DNA of 34,748 nt from the NCBI GenBank assembly GCA_039931775.1, contig JBDTRG010000095.1:1-34748 (forward strand). The letters are read 5' to 3'. Shown piece after piece: positions 16,094-24,410 of the stretch. The notes below the pieces were generated by a model. The model made no database searches and was not told the DNA's origin. It saw only the letters and a list, made by a program, of their open reading frames with translations. The first letter of the stretch is position 1; every line of letters begins with the position of its first letter. This DNA is from CAIWHR01 sp039931775 (GTDB taxonomy: Bacteria; Pseudomonadota; Gammaproteobacteria; Burkholderiales; Casimicrobiaceae). Both the position numbers and the translations under genes were made by a program.

Positions 16094-16579
16094 TCAGCGC
16101 GGGCGAAACGCGCGGACTGCGCCGATGAATAGAATGAAGTAGACCGCGAGAACGACGGCCTGCGCAATGACGAACGGCGGCTCGGACTGCGTCGGTGCCA
16201 ACTCGTTCAATGGGGGATACTTCAGGAACGCCTGCACGACGGCGACGAACGAGTTCAGATAGAGCGCCAGCACGGCGCTTGCGATGTATATCCAGCGCGA
16301 GTGGCCGATCAGACGGTTGGCGTAGAGCGCGAGCAACGCGATGATGAGCACCACCACCGAAATGATGCCGACGATGTGCGAAGGCAGCAGTTTGGTGAAG
16401 GGAAAGAAGAAGCCGGTCACACTCGTCAGCAAAGTCGACGCGAGAAAGAGCGCCGTAAACCCGGGCATTCGCTTCGAACCGAACATCCCCAGCACGACGA
16501 TGAGGCCGGTCGCGATGCCGATCAGGCTCAGCACGACATGAAACAGCGTGAACGTGGGTAACGACATTCCGAAAATCAT
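16094..16579 (-). CDS. hypothetical four-helix membrane protein
   Basis: A 161-residue protein I do not recognise. Four hydrophobic segments at about 9-32, 42-60, 66-87 and 93-113, with a further one at 135-157 (FVIAQAVVLAVYFILFIGAV), so four or five helices; a GMFGSKRMPG turn joins the first two. A GGAG 7-8 bp before the ATG supports the start. It converges on lldD with 16 bp between, and follows the small frameshifted gene by 66 bp on the same strand, which may be its operon mate. No catalytic motif is visible; a DoxX-like or small-channel role cannot be told apart. Confidence 0.7.
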   Translation of the reverse strand: MIFGMSLPTFTLFHVVLSLIGIATGLIVVLGMFGSKRMPGFTALFLASTLLTSVTGFFFPFTKLLPSHIVGIISVVVLIIALLALYANRLIGHSRWIYIASAVLALYLNSFVAVVQAFLKYPPLNELAPTQSEPPFVIAQAVVLAVYFILFIGAVRAFRPR

Positions 16580-16645
16580 CGGTTAGCTCCGTGTTCAGGT
16601 CTGCGTAGAGCGGGGCGCACCACGTCGACGGCCCGGTCGCGAGCG

Positions 16646-16827
16646 TCATTCCATCCGGCGGGGCTTGAACGTATTCACCTCGCCCGGAACGGTGTGGGCC
16701 ATCGCATTGTAACGATCCGGCACCTCCTCGACGAATTCCGGCCTACGCCAGCCGTACGACGTCGCATCCGTTCGGCCGTGTCCGCCAGCGAATGGTTCGG
16801 ATGCTCGATCCCATTCCATTCAATCAT
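16646..16827 (-). pseudogene. small gene of about 60 codons, apparently split by a frameshift
   Basis: A good ribosome site (AAGGA, 6 bp before the ATG at 16827) opens a frame reading MIEWNGIEHPNHSLADTAER, which then turns into Arg-rich, unlikely sequence ending at 16675. A second frame, offset by one, reads SYGWRRPEFVEEVPDRYN and continues AMAHTVPGEVNTFKPRRME to a TGA at 16646. Joined near 16745-16770 the two give one plausible soluble protein of about 60 residues. No family is recognised. Either a decayed gene, a programmed shift or a base-calling error explains it. A 57-codon start inside the second frame (ATG at 16817-16819) has no ribosome site. It lies 66 bp upstream of the membrane-protein gene. 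Confidence 0.45.
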
Positions 16828-17062
16828 GTCGAATCCTTGCGTCGGTGCCGTCGAACGTATGGGCGCGGCAGCGTTGGTTGTAGCGGACAAACTGCCAGTT
16901 TTAGGTGCGGAATTACAAAATTACCGCTGATTGCGTCCTGAGGTACGAATTATGCATACGTCATTGCAGGCTATTATGCTAATGTCATGGCAACGCAGGG
17001 CGAACCGATAACTGTTTGCGTCATTCGACGCTACGCCCATGTCCGAGCCGCTGGGGAGAACC
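16828..17062. other. AT-richer intergenic region between divergent genes
   Basis: No gene is supported here. From about 16880 to 17000 the base composition is clearly richer in A/T than the surroundings, with AATTACAAAATTACC (16911-16925) and TATTATGCTAATGT (16972-16985). It should hold the promoters of the divergent small gene and the secreted-protein pair. I could not find a well-spaced -35/-10 pair. Confidence 0.4.
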
Positions 17063-17656
17063 ATGGTGATCTTCCGTTCCGAAAGCATCTTCGCCGTCCT
17101 GGCGGCGTTTGTATTGCTGGTGCTCGACGCCGGTCCGGTAACTGCCGCCAGCGTTGCGCCGCTTGACCTTGACCAGATCGTTGCCCGTTCCCAGCAGATC
17201 GTTCATGTACGCTGCATCGGCAATCAGTCCCAGTCCGATCCCGTCCTCGGCGTCGTCACGGTGTCGTCGTTCGTCGTCCTGGATCGCGCGAAGGGAGCCG
17301 CCGGCTCGACGTTGACGGTGCGCCAGGCGGGTGGGGAGCTCAACGGCCTCGCCGTCGATTATCACGTACCGAAATTTGGCGTCGGAGATGAATACGTTCT
17401 GTTCATGCCGGCGCCATCGAAACTCGGCCTCGCGTCTCCTGTCGGCCTCGCGCAGGGCGCGTTTGGCGTCGGGCAAGGTCGGTCAGGCAAGGAGGTCGGC
17501 AACGGACGCGACTTCGCGGTACTGCTCGCGGGCGTCGATGCCGCCACGGTCCCGCGTGGCATGACGGCGCGGCTGCAACAGGCACCGGCGTCGCGCACGC
17601 GCGTGGACCTCGGCGATTTCATGTCCCTGTTACGCGCCCGGGCGGCGAAGCCATGA
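17063..17656 (+). CDS. secreted hypothetical protein encoded upstream of a metalloprotease
   Basis: A 197-residue exported protein. The signal peptide (about 1-29) has a hydrophobic core FAVLAAFVLLVLD and a likely cut VTA|ASVAP. The mature part starts LDLDQIVARSQQIVHVRC and continues as beta-rich sequence with VTVSSFVVLDRAKG, LTVRQAGGE and GDEYVLFMPAPS, followed by a low-complexity Gly-rich stretch. I know this pattern only as an unnamed family seen beside matrixin-type proteases. I use the ATG at 17063, since GGGGAGAA precedes it directly; a start 24 bp upstream lacks a site. The stop overlaps the protease ATG (ATGA), so the two are coupled. It may be a chaperone, inhibitor or cofactor of the protease; this is inference. 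Confidence 0.75.
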   Translation: MVIFRSESIFAVLAAFVLLVLDAGPVTAASVAPLDLDQIVARSQQIVHVRCIGNQSQSDPVLGVVTVSSFVVLDRAKGAAGSTLTVRQAGGELNGLAVDYHVPKFGVGDEYVLFMPAPSKLGLASPVGLAQGAFGVGQGRSGKEVGNGRDFAVLLAGVDAATVPRGMTARLQQAPASRTRVDLGDFMSLLRARAAKP

Positions 17657-19974
17657 GTGCCCCGGCCCGGTTTCGCGCATTGCGGCGCACGCTTCTGCGT
17701 GGCCTCGTCACCGCGGTGCTCGCCGGCGGCATCGCGCTCCCGGCAATCGGCGGCGGTCCGCTGGACATCGTCAACCACCAGCCCGTCGTCTACCCGAACG
17801 GAGCCGCCTCGCTGCAACTCAACCTCGACCAGGGGCCGTTCGGGACGCGGACCAACGCGCAGGCCAAGGTCCTCGTCCAGAACGCCATCGGGCTGTGGAA
17901 CGGCGTCGGCACCGCGACCGCGCGCCTCGCGATCGGGCCATCGCTTTCCACCGACTACAACGCCACGAATTACGCAGGCATCCTCAACAGCTACTCCGAT
18001 GGAATCAATCCCGTGGTCTTCGACACGGACGGCTCGCTGACCGACGCGATTTTCGGCGTGGGCGCGAAGTCGAGCGTCCTCGGTTTTGCCGGATCCGCGT
18101 ACTTTACGGCCGGCCCTTCCGCCGGGAAATACGCGGAGGGAAAGGCGGTTCTGAACGGGGCGCTGAACGTGTCGGACGCGACGTGGATCGTCGTCCTGGC
18201 GCACGAATTCGGCCATTTCTTCGGCCTCGATCATTCGCAAATCGACAACATGCAGGGAATGGCGCCGAGCAATTACGTGCTGATGTATCCGATCGCGTAT
18301 AGAACGCTCGTCTCGCTGCACGAGGACGACGTCGCCGCGGTCACTTCGCTCTACCCTGCGGCGAGTGTCGCATCCGCCTACGGCCAGCTGCAGGGCACGT
18401 TCACGACCGCGGGCGGGACGCCGATCCTTGGCGCGAACCTCTGGGCGCGCGAGATCGGGAGCGGCAAGGTCTACAGCGTCGTTTCCGACTTCCTGATGCA
18501 GGGCAACGGCTACTTCCGTTTGTACCTCCCCGCCGGCACCTATACGCTGAGGGCCGAGTCGATCGATGCCGGGTTCACCGGCGGATCGGGTGTCGGGCCG
18601 TATGCGAATTCATCGAGCGACCGCTCGTTCCAGCCGCCGCATCCGATCGCGCCCGTAGCTTTGGGCGGGGCCGCGGCGCAGCAGATCGTGATCGCTCCCG
18701 GGTGCCTCGCGACGGCGACGTTTCGTCTCGACGGCACCGGCAACGTGAGCGGCAACTGCGGTTCGACGCCCAATCAGCCCGCGCCGACGACAACGGCGCT
18801 CACGAGTTCTGCGAATCCGGTCGTGTCCGGGACGACGGTCACCTTGACTGCCGCGGTCACCGGTGCCGCGCCAGCCGGGTTTGTAAATTTCATGGATTCC
18901 GGCGCGACAATTTCTGGGTGCGGTGCGGTACCGCTCACGGTCGCCAGCGCGGCGGCCTGCACCACCAGCACGCTTGTTGCCGGAGTGCACAGCATCGTTG
19001 CCGCCTATGGCGGTAACCTCGCCAATGCGGCATCGTCCAGCGCCGCGCTTTCGCAGGTGGTTACGGGCGCCGCAGCGGGCAACGTATTGGCGAATGGCGT
19101 GCCCGTAACCGGTCTCGCTGCCGCCGCCCAAACAGGCCTCTCCTACACGATGGTTGTTCCTGCCGGCGCCACGAACCTGAGGTTTACGATCGCGGGCGGC
19201 ACCGGCGAGGCGAATCTCTACGTGCGCTTCGGTTCAGCACCGACGACCACGGTATTCGATTGCCGGCCGAAACGGGTCGGCAACAATGAGTTTTGCGCCT
19301 TTGCTGCAGCGCAGGCCGGAACGTATTACGTCATGGTGCGCGGTGGGGCCACTGCGTTCTCGGGGGTGACCCTGACGGGCAGCTACGGCTCAGGTCCTGC
19401 CAATCTGTCTCCTTCCGCGGATTTCACGTTCGCCACATCGGGGTTGAACGCGAATTTCACCGACACGTCCACCGACAGCGACGGTTCCATAGTCGCGCGG
19501 AGCTGGGATTTCGGCGACGGCACGACGTCGACGTCAATCAACCCGATCAGAAGCTACTCGGCGGCAGGGACGCGCAACGTGACGCTCAGGGTGACCGACA
19601 GCGGCGGCGCCGTAGCGAGCGTGACCAAATCCGTCACGGTATCTGCGGCCGCGCCGGCGTCGAACGCACTTACCAATGCTGTGCCCGTCACCGGCCTCGC
19701 TGCCGGCGCGCAAACGGGGCTCCCGTTCACGATGGTTGTCCCGGCGGGTGCCTCGAACCTGATGTTCACGATCGCGGGGGGAACCGGCGAAGCCGACCTG
19801 TATGTGCGCTTTGGCTCGGCGCCGACGACTACCGCGTTCGATTGCCGGCCAAAACGGGTGGGCAACAACGAGTACTGCGCCATCGCGCCGCCGCAGGCCG
19901 GAACCTATTACGTCATGGTGCGCGGCGGGGCGACCGCGTTCTCCGGAGTCACGCTCACGGGCAGTTACCAATAG
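17653..19974 (+). CDS. secreted matrixin-like zinc metalloprotease with Ig-like, PPC and PKD domains
   Basis: A 773-residue extracellular protease. Signal peptide 1-34. The catalytic domain has the metzincin zinc site HEFGHFFGLDH (184-194; H184, E185, H188, H194) and a Met-turn YVLMYP. A beta-sandwich region (about 240-340) looks like a carboxypeptidase-regulatory fold. Then an Ig-like repeat (about 375-470, SANPVVSGTTVTLTAAVTG), a bacterial pre-peptidase C-terminal (PPC) domain (483-578), a PKD domain (about 585-665, SWDFGDGTTS) and a second PPC domain (677-772). The PPC copies agree at 85 of 96 positions in my hand alignment. Such C-terminal modules are usually cleaved or bind surfaces. Coupled to the upstream secreted protein by a 4-bp overlap. 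Confidence 0.9.
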   Translation: MSAPARFRALRRTLLRGLVTAVLAGGIALPAIGGGPLDIVNHQPVVYPNGAASLQLNLDQGPFGTRTNAQAKVLVQNAIGLWNGVGTATARLAIGPSLSTDYNATNYAGILNSYSDGINPVVFDTDGSLTDAIFGVGAKSSVLGFAGSAYFTAGPSAGKYAEGKAVLNGALNVSDATWIVVLAHEFGHFFGLDHSQIDNMQGMAPSNYVLMYPIAYRTLVSLHEDDVAAVTSLYPAASVASAYGQLQGTFTTAGGTPILGANLWAREIGSGKVYSVVSDFLMQGNGYFRLYLPAGTYTLRAESIDAGFTGGSGVGPYANSSSDRSFQPPHPIAPVALGGAAAQQIVIAPGCLATATFRLDGTGNVSGNCGSTPNQPAPTTTALTSSANPVVSGTTVTLTAAVTGAAPAGFVNFMDSGATISGCGAVPLTVASAAACTTSTLVAGVHSIVAAYGGNLANAASSSAALSQVVTGAAAGNVLANGVPVTGLAAAAQTGLSYTMVVPAGATNLRFTIAGGTGEANLYVRFGSAPTTTVFDCRPKRVGNNEFCAFAAAQAGTYYVMVRGGATAFSGVTLTGSYGSGPANLSPSADFTFATSGLNANFTDTSTDSDGSIVARSWDFGDGTTSTSINPIRSYSAAGTRNVTLRVTDSGGAVASVTKSVTVSAAAPASNALTNAVPVTGLAAGAQTGLPFTMVVPAGASNLMFTIAGGTGEADLYVRFGSAPTTTAFDCRPKRVGNNEYCAIAPPQAGTYYVMVRGGATAFSGVTLTGSYQ

Positions 19975-19987
19975 GCAAGCGAAAGGG

Positions 19988-20995
19988 TCACTGCGGCTCG
20001 AGGCCTATCTTCCTGACGATCGCCGCGTACTTGGCGAGCTCCGCAGGGAACCACTTGGCCGCGTACTCCGGCGTGCTCACGTTGATCGTGTTGCCCTGCT
20101 TGTCCATCGCCTCGCGCACTTCCGGCGTCGCGAATGCCGCCACGAACGCCGCATTGATCCGCTTGACGTCGGCCGCGGGCAGTTTCGGTGGCCCGATCAC
20201 GGCGAACCAGCCCTCGACGAGGTAATTCGGCATTCCCTGCTCGACGAGCGTCGGAATGTCCGGCGCAGCCGCGAGCCGCTGGGCGGCGCCGACACCGATT
20301 GCCCGGAGCGTCCCGCTCTTGATGTGCTGCTGAACCGAAGGCAGCGAGGCCGTGGCGAAGTCGACCTGTCCTCCCAGCAGATCGGTGAGCATCGGGCCGA
20401 CACCCTTGTAGGGAATGTGCTTGGCCCTGGCACCGGCCTGTTCGACGAACATCGCCGCAGCGAGGTGCAGGATCGTTCCGTTGCCGGACGACCCGTAGTT
20501 GATCTCGTCGGGTTTTGCCTTCATCAGCGCGATCAGCTCCTGCGCGTTCTTCGCCGGCACCTTGGGGTTCACGACGATCACGATCGGCGTCGAGCCGATC
20601 ACCGCGATCGGCGTGATGTCGGCGACCGGATCGAACGGAATAGCTTTGAGGACGCTCGGGTAGATCACGTGGTTGTTCGACACGATGGAAAGCGTGAAGC
20701 CGTCGGCTGGCGCCTTTACGAGCGCCGACGTGCCGACGATGCCACCGGCCCCGGGCTGGTTCTCGACGACCACCGGCCCGCCGAGGGCCTTCGACAGCGC
20801 CTGCGACGCAGCGCGCGTAATGGTGTCCACGCCCGATGCGGTCGCGACCGGAAGGATGAACCTGATCGGCCGATCGCTCTGCGCGTGCGCGGGCCCCACG
20901 ATCATGGCGGCGCCGATCATCGCGATGCCGGCCATTCGTACGAATGGCTGTTGCCGGCGCGTCCCGTTTTCGTTCGCTTTGCACCACGTCTTCAT
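19988..20995 (-). CDS. Bug/TctC-family tripartite tricarboxylate transporter substrate-binding protein
   Basis: A 335-residue periplasmic binding protein. An unusually long signal peptide (basic residues through R20, hydrophobic core MAGIAMIGAAMIVG, cut AHA|QSDRP) precedes the Bug fold: RPIRFILPVATASGVDTITR, VVVENQPGAGGIVGTSALVK (ligand loops), and INYGSSGNGTILHLAAAMF. GGAG 8 bp before the ATG sets the start at 20995. Bug proteins bind carboxylic acids; many lack a matching membrane pair, and none is in the window. It is the last gene of an operon with a CoA-transferase and an HMG-CoA-lyase-family enzyme, so its ligand is probably the acid those enzymes degrade. Confidence 0.92.
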   Translation of the reverse strand: MKTWCKANENGTRRQQPFVRMAGIAMIGAAMIVGPAHAQSDRPIRFILPVATASGVDTITRAASQALSKALGGPVVVENQPGAGGIVGTSALVKAPADGFTLSIVSNNHVIYPSVLKAIPFDPVADITPIAVIGSTPIVIVVNPKVPAKNAQELIALMKAKPDEINYGSSGNGTILHLAAAMFVEQAGARAKHIPYKGVGPMLTDLLGGQVDFATASLPSVQQHIKSGTLRAIGVGAAQRLAAAPDIPTLVEQGMPNYLVEGWFAVIGPPKLPAADVKRINAAFVAAFATPEVREAMDKQGNTINVSTPEYAAKWFPAELAKYAAIVRKIGLEPQ

Positions 20996-21029
20996 TTCGA
21001 CATCTCCAGGTTGAAACATGTGCACGGCG

Positions 21030-22229
21030 TCAGGCGACGGCCTTCCGGGCGAACAGCCGATCGATCTCGTCGCTCTCGTAGCCGAGGCTCCGGAGCAGTT
21101 CGCGGGTGTGCTCGCCCATTCGCGGCGGATGCAGGCGCACCCCCAGCCGATGGCCTGCCAGCGTGATCGGAAAGAGCGTCGTGCGCACCGTCTGGCCGGC
21201 CCTCTCGCCGTCGGGCAGGCGCACTTCAGCGAGGCCGCCGGTTGCAGCCAGGTGCGGATCGTCGAAGAGGTCCTCGGGCTTGCGGATCGGCGCGAAGGGC
21301 AAACCGGCTTTCTCGAAAATTTGCGCCAGGTCGTCGGCGGTGCGCGACGCGAACCGCTCGCTCAGCTTGGCGAGCAGGGCGGGGCGCACCTTGACGCGCA
21401 GGTTGTTGGTAGCGAGCGACGGATCGTCTCTGAGATCGGCAAACCCCAGCGCATCGCAGAACGTGATCCACTGCGCGTCGCTCACCGCCGCCAGAAAGAT
21501 CTGCTCGCCGTCCTTGACTGTAAAGACGTCGTACACGGCCCACGGGTTGTCGCGAGCGGGCATGGGCGCCGGGTGCTTGCCGGTCATCGCGTATTGCAGC
21601 ATGTGCTGGCCCATCAGGAACACGTTGTTTTCGAAGAGCGCCGACTGCACCTCCATGCCTTTGCCGGTGACGCCGCGCTGGATCAGCGCGCCGAGCGCGG
21701 CGATCGCGCCGAACATGCCGCCCATGATGTCGTTGACGCTGGTGCCGGCGCGCAGCGGATCGCCGGGGCGGCCGGTCATGTAGGCGAGTCCGCCCATCAT
21801 CTGCACGACCTCGTCGAGTGCGGTGCGATGATCGTAGGGGCCGGGCAGGAAACCCTTGCAGCTCACGTAGATCAGCCGCGAATTCAGTTTTGCGAGTCCC
21901 GCGTAGTCGAGCCCGTACTTCACCATCGTGCCGGGCTTGAAATTCTCGGCGACGACATCGGCACTCGCGGCGAGTTTTTTTGCGACGTCGACGCCTTCGC
22001 GATGGTGCAGGTCGATCGCGACGCTCTTCTTGTTGCGGTTGAACATCGGGAAGAAGCCGGAACCCGCGCCGAGCAGCCGCCGCGTCCGGTCGCCGTCGAT
22101 CGGCTCGATCTTGATCACCTCGGCGCCCATGTCGGCCAGCACCATCCCGCAGGTCGGGCCCATGACCATGTGCGTGAACTCGACGACCCGAAGTCCCGCG
22201 AGGGGTTGCGGTACGCTGCCGTTTTCCAT
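21030..22229 (-). CDS. CaiB/BaiF class III CoA-transferase
   Basis: A 399-residue enzyme that should move CoA from an acyl-CoA (often succinyl-CoA) onto a carboxylic acid. It begins QPLAGLRVVEFTHMVMGP, then DMGAEVIKIEP, FNRNKKSVAIDL and the catalytic region RAGTSVNDIMGGMFG, where D167 is the expected nucleophile, followed by TGKGMEVQSALFENN. Length is typical. The ATG at 22229 fits the family N-terminus and lies 17 bp after the lyase stop, though no Shine-Dalgarno is visible, so translation may depend on coupling. With the downstream lyase-type partner it suggests activation of a dicarboxylic acid such as 3-hydroxy-3-methylglutarate or citramalate. Confidence 0.9.
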   Translation of the reverse strand: MENGSVPQPLAGLRVVEFTHMVMGPTCGMVLADMGAEVIKIEPIDGDRTRRLLGAGSGFFPMFNRNKKSVAIDLHHREGVDVAKKLAASADVVAENFKPGTMVKYGLDYAGLAKLNSRLIYVSCKGFLPGPYDHRTALDEVVQMMGGLAYMTGRPGDPLRAGTSVNDIMGGMFGAIAALGALIQRGVTGKGMEVQSALFENNVFLMGQHMLQYAMTGKHPAPMPARDNPWAVYDVFTVKDGEQIFLAAVSDAQWITFCDALGFADLRDDPSLATNNLRVKVRPALLAKLSERFASRTADDLAQIFEKAGLPFAPIRKPEDLFDDPHLAATGGLAEVRLPDGERAGQTVRTTLFPITLAGHRLGVRLHPPRMGEHTRELLRSLGYESDEIDRLFARKAVA

Positions 22230-22246
22230 GGTGTGCGTCGCTTGGG

Positions 22247-23191
22247 TCAAACGCTCGCCGACGCAAGTGTTCTGGGGAGACCCGCGCGCCACAGCGTGCC
22301 GTGCAGGGTTTCGCCGTCGAGCCACGCGGCGACCTTCGCGCGGAGCAGCAGAAGCCGGTCGAAGTCCTGCCCAGTGGCAATCCCCATGCTGCGGAACAGA
22401 TAGACGACATCTTCGGTGGCGACGTTGCCGCTGGCGCCCGGTGCATGCGGACAACCGCCGATGCCGGCGAGGCAGGCATCGAATCGGCAGACGCCTGCTT
22501 GCCATGCCGCAAACACGTTGGCCATGCCGAGTCCGCGCGTATCGTGAAAGTGCCCGCAGGCGAGGCGTTCGCCGGCGATCCGGAAGGCCTGCTCGAACAA
22601 CGTCTGCACCATCAGCGGATCGGCGTAGCCGACGGTGTCCGCCAGCCCGACGCGGTCCGCGCCGGCATCGAGTGCGGCCCGCACGAGGCGCAGCACTTCG
22701 GCCGGCTCGACGCGCCCCTGTATCGTGCAACCAAACGCAGTACTCAAGCCCACCTCGATCATGCATTTCGAACCGGCGGCGTCGCGCGCGGCGCGGATGC
22801 GTCCGATGTCGAGCACGACCTCGTCGGGCGTGCGGCGCAGGTTGGCGAGGCTGTGCGCGTGGCTGGCGGAAAGCGGCAGCAGCATCAGGTCGGCGCCGGA
22901 TTCGATCGCGCGCTCGGCGCCTTTGAGGTTCGGCACCAGCACGGACGCGACCAGGCCCGGCAGCGTCTTGGCGAAGGAGACCAGCTCCATCGTGTCGGCG
23001 AGCTGCGGCAGAAGCCGCGCGGGAACGAACGAGCCGACCTCGATCTCGCGCTGCCCGGCGTCAAAGGCGTCGCGTATCCACTCGCGCTTCTGCGCGGTCG
23101 GCAGGACGCGCGCGATGCTTTGCAGCCCGTCGCGCAGGCCGACTTCGCGGACGATGACGGGCGAAGGGGCCTGGATCATGGCGATCGACAT
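22247..23191 (-). CDS. hydroxymethylglutaryl-CoA lyase family protein
   Basis: A 314-residue TIM-barrel enzyme of the HMG-CoA lyase/DRE-TIM group. It has VREVGLRDGLQS (14-25) with the R20 and D21 pair, metal ligands in GHFHDTRGLGMAN (H214, H216, D217), and the active-site loop IGGCPHAPGASGNVATED with C247 and N256. These correspond to R41, D42, H233, H235, C266 and N275 of human HMG-CoA lyase, so it should be active. Known reaction: HMG-CoA to acetyl-CoA plus acetoacetate; some relatives split citramalyl-CoA-like or longer substrates. I take the ATG at 23191; an ATG at 23179 is possible. First gene of a three-gene operon, divergent from the GDSL gene. Confidence 0.9.
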   Translation of the reverse strand: MSIAMIQAPSPVIVREVGLRDGLQSIARVLPTAQKREWIRDAFDAGQREIEVGSFVPARLLPQLADTMELVSFAKTLPGLVASVLVPNLKGAERAIESGADLMLLPLSASHAHSLANLRRTPDEVVLDIGRIRAARDAAGSKCMIEVGLSTAFGCTIQGRVEPAEVLRLVRAALDAGADRVGLADTVGYADPLMVQTLFEQAFRIAGERLACGHFHDTRGLGMANVFAAWQAGVCRFDACLAGIGGCPHAPGASGNVATEDVVYLFRSMGIATGQDFDRLLLLRAKVAAWLDGETLHGTLWRAGLPRTLASASV

Positions 23192-23300
23192 GGTAAATGA
23201 TGTTCCCGCGGGCAGGCGGTTAGCAAGTAATGCGTAGCCTTGTTGTAAGATCGCTGTTGCCGGACGTTGACGCCAAGTATTGCACCAACTCCAAAACGAA

Positions 23301-23304
23301 AGGA
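23301..23304 (+). promoter_or_regulatory. ribosome-binding site deciding a TTG start
   Basis: AGGA (in AGGAAAGG) sits 7 bp upstream of the TTG at 23312, immediately before a textbook signal peptide. An earlier TTG at 23267 has no site. Confidence 0.65.
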
Positions 23305-23311
23305 AAGGCCC

Positions 23312-24388
23312 TTGAAACGACTCGCAGCGGTTCTCCTGTTGCCCTTGCTGTTGAGTGTCCCGCTCGCGGCGATCGCCTCGCTCGGTCAGCTCAGCAACCT
23401 GTTCGTCATCGGTGACAGTCTGTCGGACGGCGGCAACAGCGGGTTGCGCACCCAGCAATTCACCGGTGATCCCTCGGTGGTCTTTCCGCCGTTTCCGTAT
23501 TACAACGGCCAGTACTCGAACGGTCCGGTGGCAGTCCAGTACTTGTGGGACATCTTCAACCCGGGAAATCCGGGCGGATTCAAGCCGTCGCTCGCCGGCG
23601 GCACCAACTACGCAATCGGCGGATCGACGTCCGGGTCGGAAAACTACAACGCGATCCGCACCGACGTGCCGCCGGTGATCAACGCCGCGTTCGCCCAGTA
23701 CGGCGCGGCGTGGCAGATGCAGACGTTCGCCGCGCAGCAACCGGTCTTCGACCCGGCGACGTCGCTCTTCGTCGTATGGCTGTTTCCGAACGACGTCTTT
23801 TACACCCAGCAGACCGGAGCGCTCTCGGGCGTGGTTCCCGGGTCGCCTGGCGGGCCGGACCCGATCTCGAACGGTATCGCGAACATCCTGACCATCGTCC
23901 AGACGCTCGCCGCTGCCGGTGCGCAGCACTTCCTCGTACCGAATCTGCCGGACCTTGGGCTGATTCCGGCGTTCCTGGGAACGCCGCTCCAGCCGACGCT
24001 CAGTGGCGTGTCGGCCTTGTTCAATGCCAATCTCGCCGCGCAGCTGACGCTGTTGGACCAGGCGCTGCCGATCGAGATCGTGCAATTCGATACCGCGGGC
24101 GCGTTCAACGCCATCCTCAACGACCCCGCCGCGTACGGATTCGAAAACACCACGGGCTCGTGCGTCGACAACCTGGCGAGCGGCGTGTGCAATCCGGGGA
24201 ACTGGGACCGATGGGTATTCTGGGATGGCGTGCACCCGACGACGAGCACCCAGCACCTGCTCGCCACCGAGTTTGCGGCGGCGGTCCCGGAACCGAGTTC
24301 GCTGGCATTGGCGGCCCTGGCACTGATGATCGTCATGGGCACGCAAACTCGCCGATTCAAGGCGGCGAGTGTGCGACTGATACGCTGA
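23312..24388 (+). CDS. SGNH/GDSL hydrolase with PEP-CTERM sorting signal
   Basis: A 358-residue exported lipase/esterase-like protein. Signal peptide about 1-23 (KRLAAVLLLPLLLSVPLAA). GDSL block I FVIGDSLSDGGN with nucleophile S36, block II GGTNYAIGGS (97-105), block III FPND (N160) and block V DGVHPT (D305, H308), so the catalytic set is complete. The C-terminus carries a PEP-CTERM tag: VPEP (325-328), a hydrophobic helix LALAALALMIVMG and the basic TQTRR. PEP-CTERM proteins are processed by exosortase and are typical of exopolysaccharide-forming betaproteobacteria; no exosortase is in the window. The start is TTG. About 22 bp separate it from the next gene. Confidence 0.88.
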   Translation: MKRLAAVLLLPLLLSVPLAAIASLGQLSNLFVIGDSLSDGGNSGLRTQQFTGDPSVVFPPFPYYNGQYSNGPVAVQYLWDIFNPGNPGGFKPSLAGGTNYAIGGSTSGSENYNAIRTDVPPVINAAFAQYGAAWQMQTFAAQQPVFDPATSLFVVWLFPNDVFYTQQTGALSGVVPGSPGGPDPISNGIANILTIVQTLAAAGAQHFLVPNLPDLGLIPAFLGTPLQPTLSGVSALFNANLAAQLTLLDQALPIEIVQFDTAGAFNAILNDPAAYGFENTTGSCVDNLASGVCNPGNWDRWVFWDGVHPTTSTQHLLATEFAAAVPEPSSLALAALALMIVMGTQTRRFKAASVRLIR

Positions 24389-24410
24389 ACGTTTCGAAGG
24401 ATTGTTCTTC

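Noticed and set aside
16911..17000. A sigma-70 promoter in the AT-rich stretch before the secreted-protein pair
   Set aside because: Several -10-like hexamers are present but none has a matching -35 at 16-18 bp, so I record only the AT-rich region.
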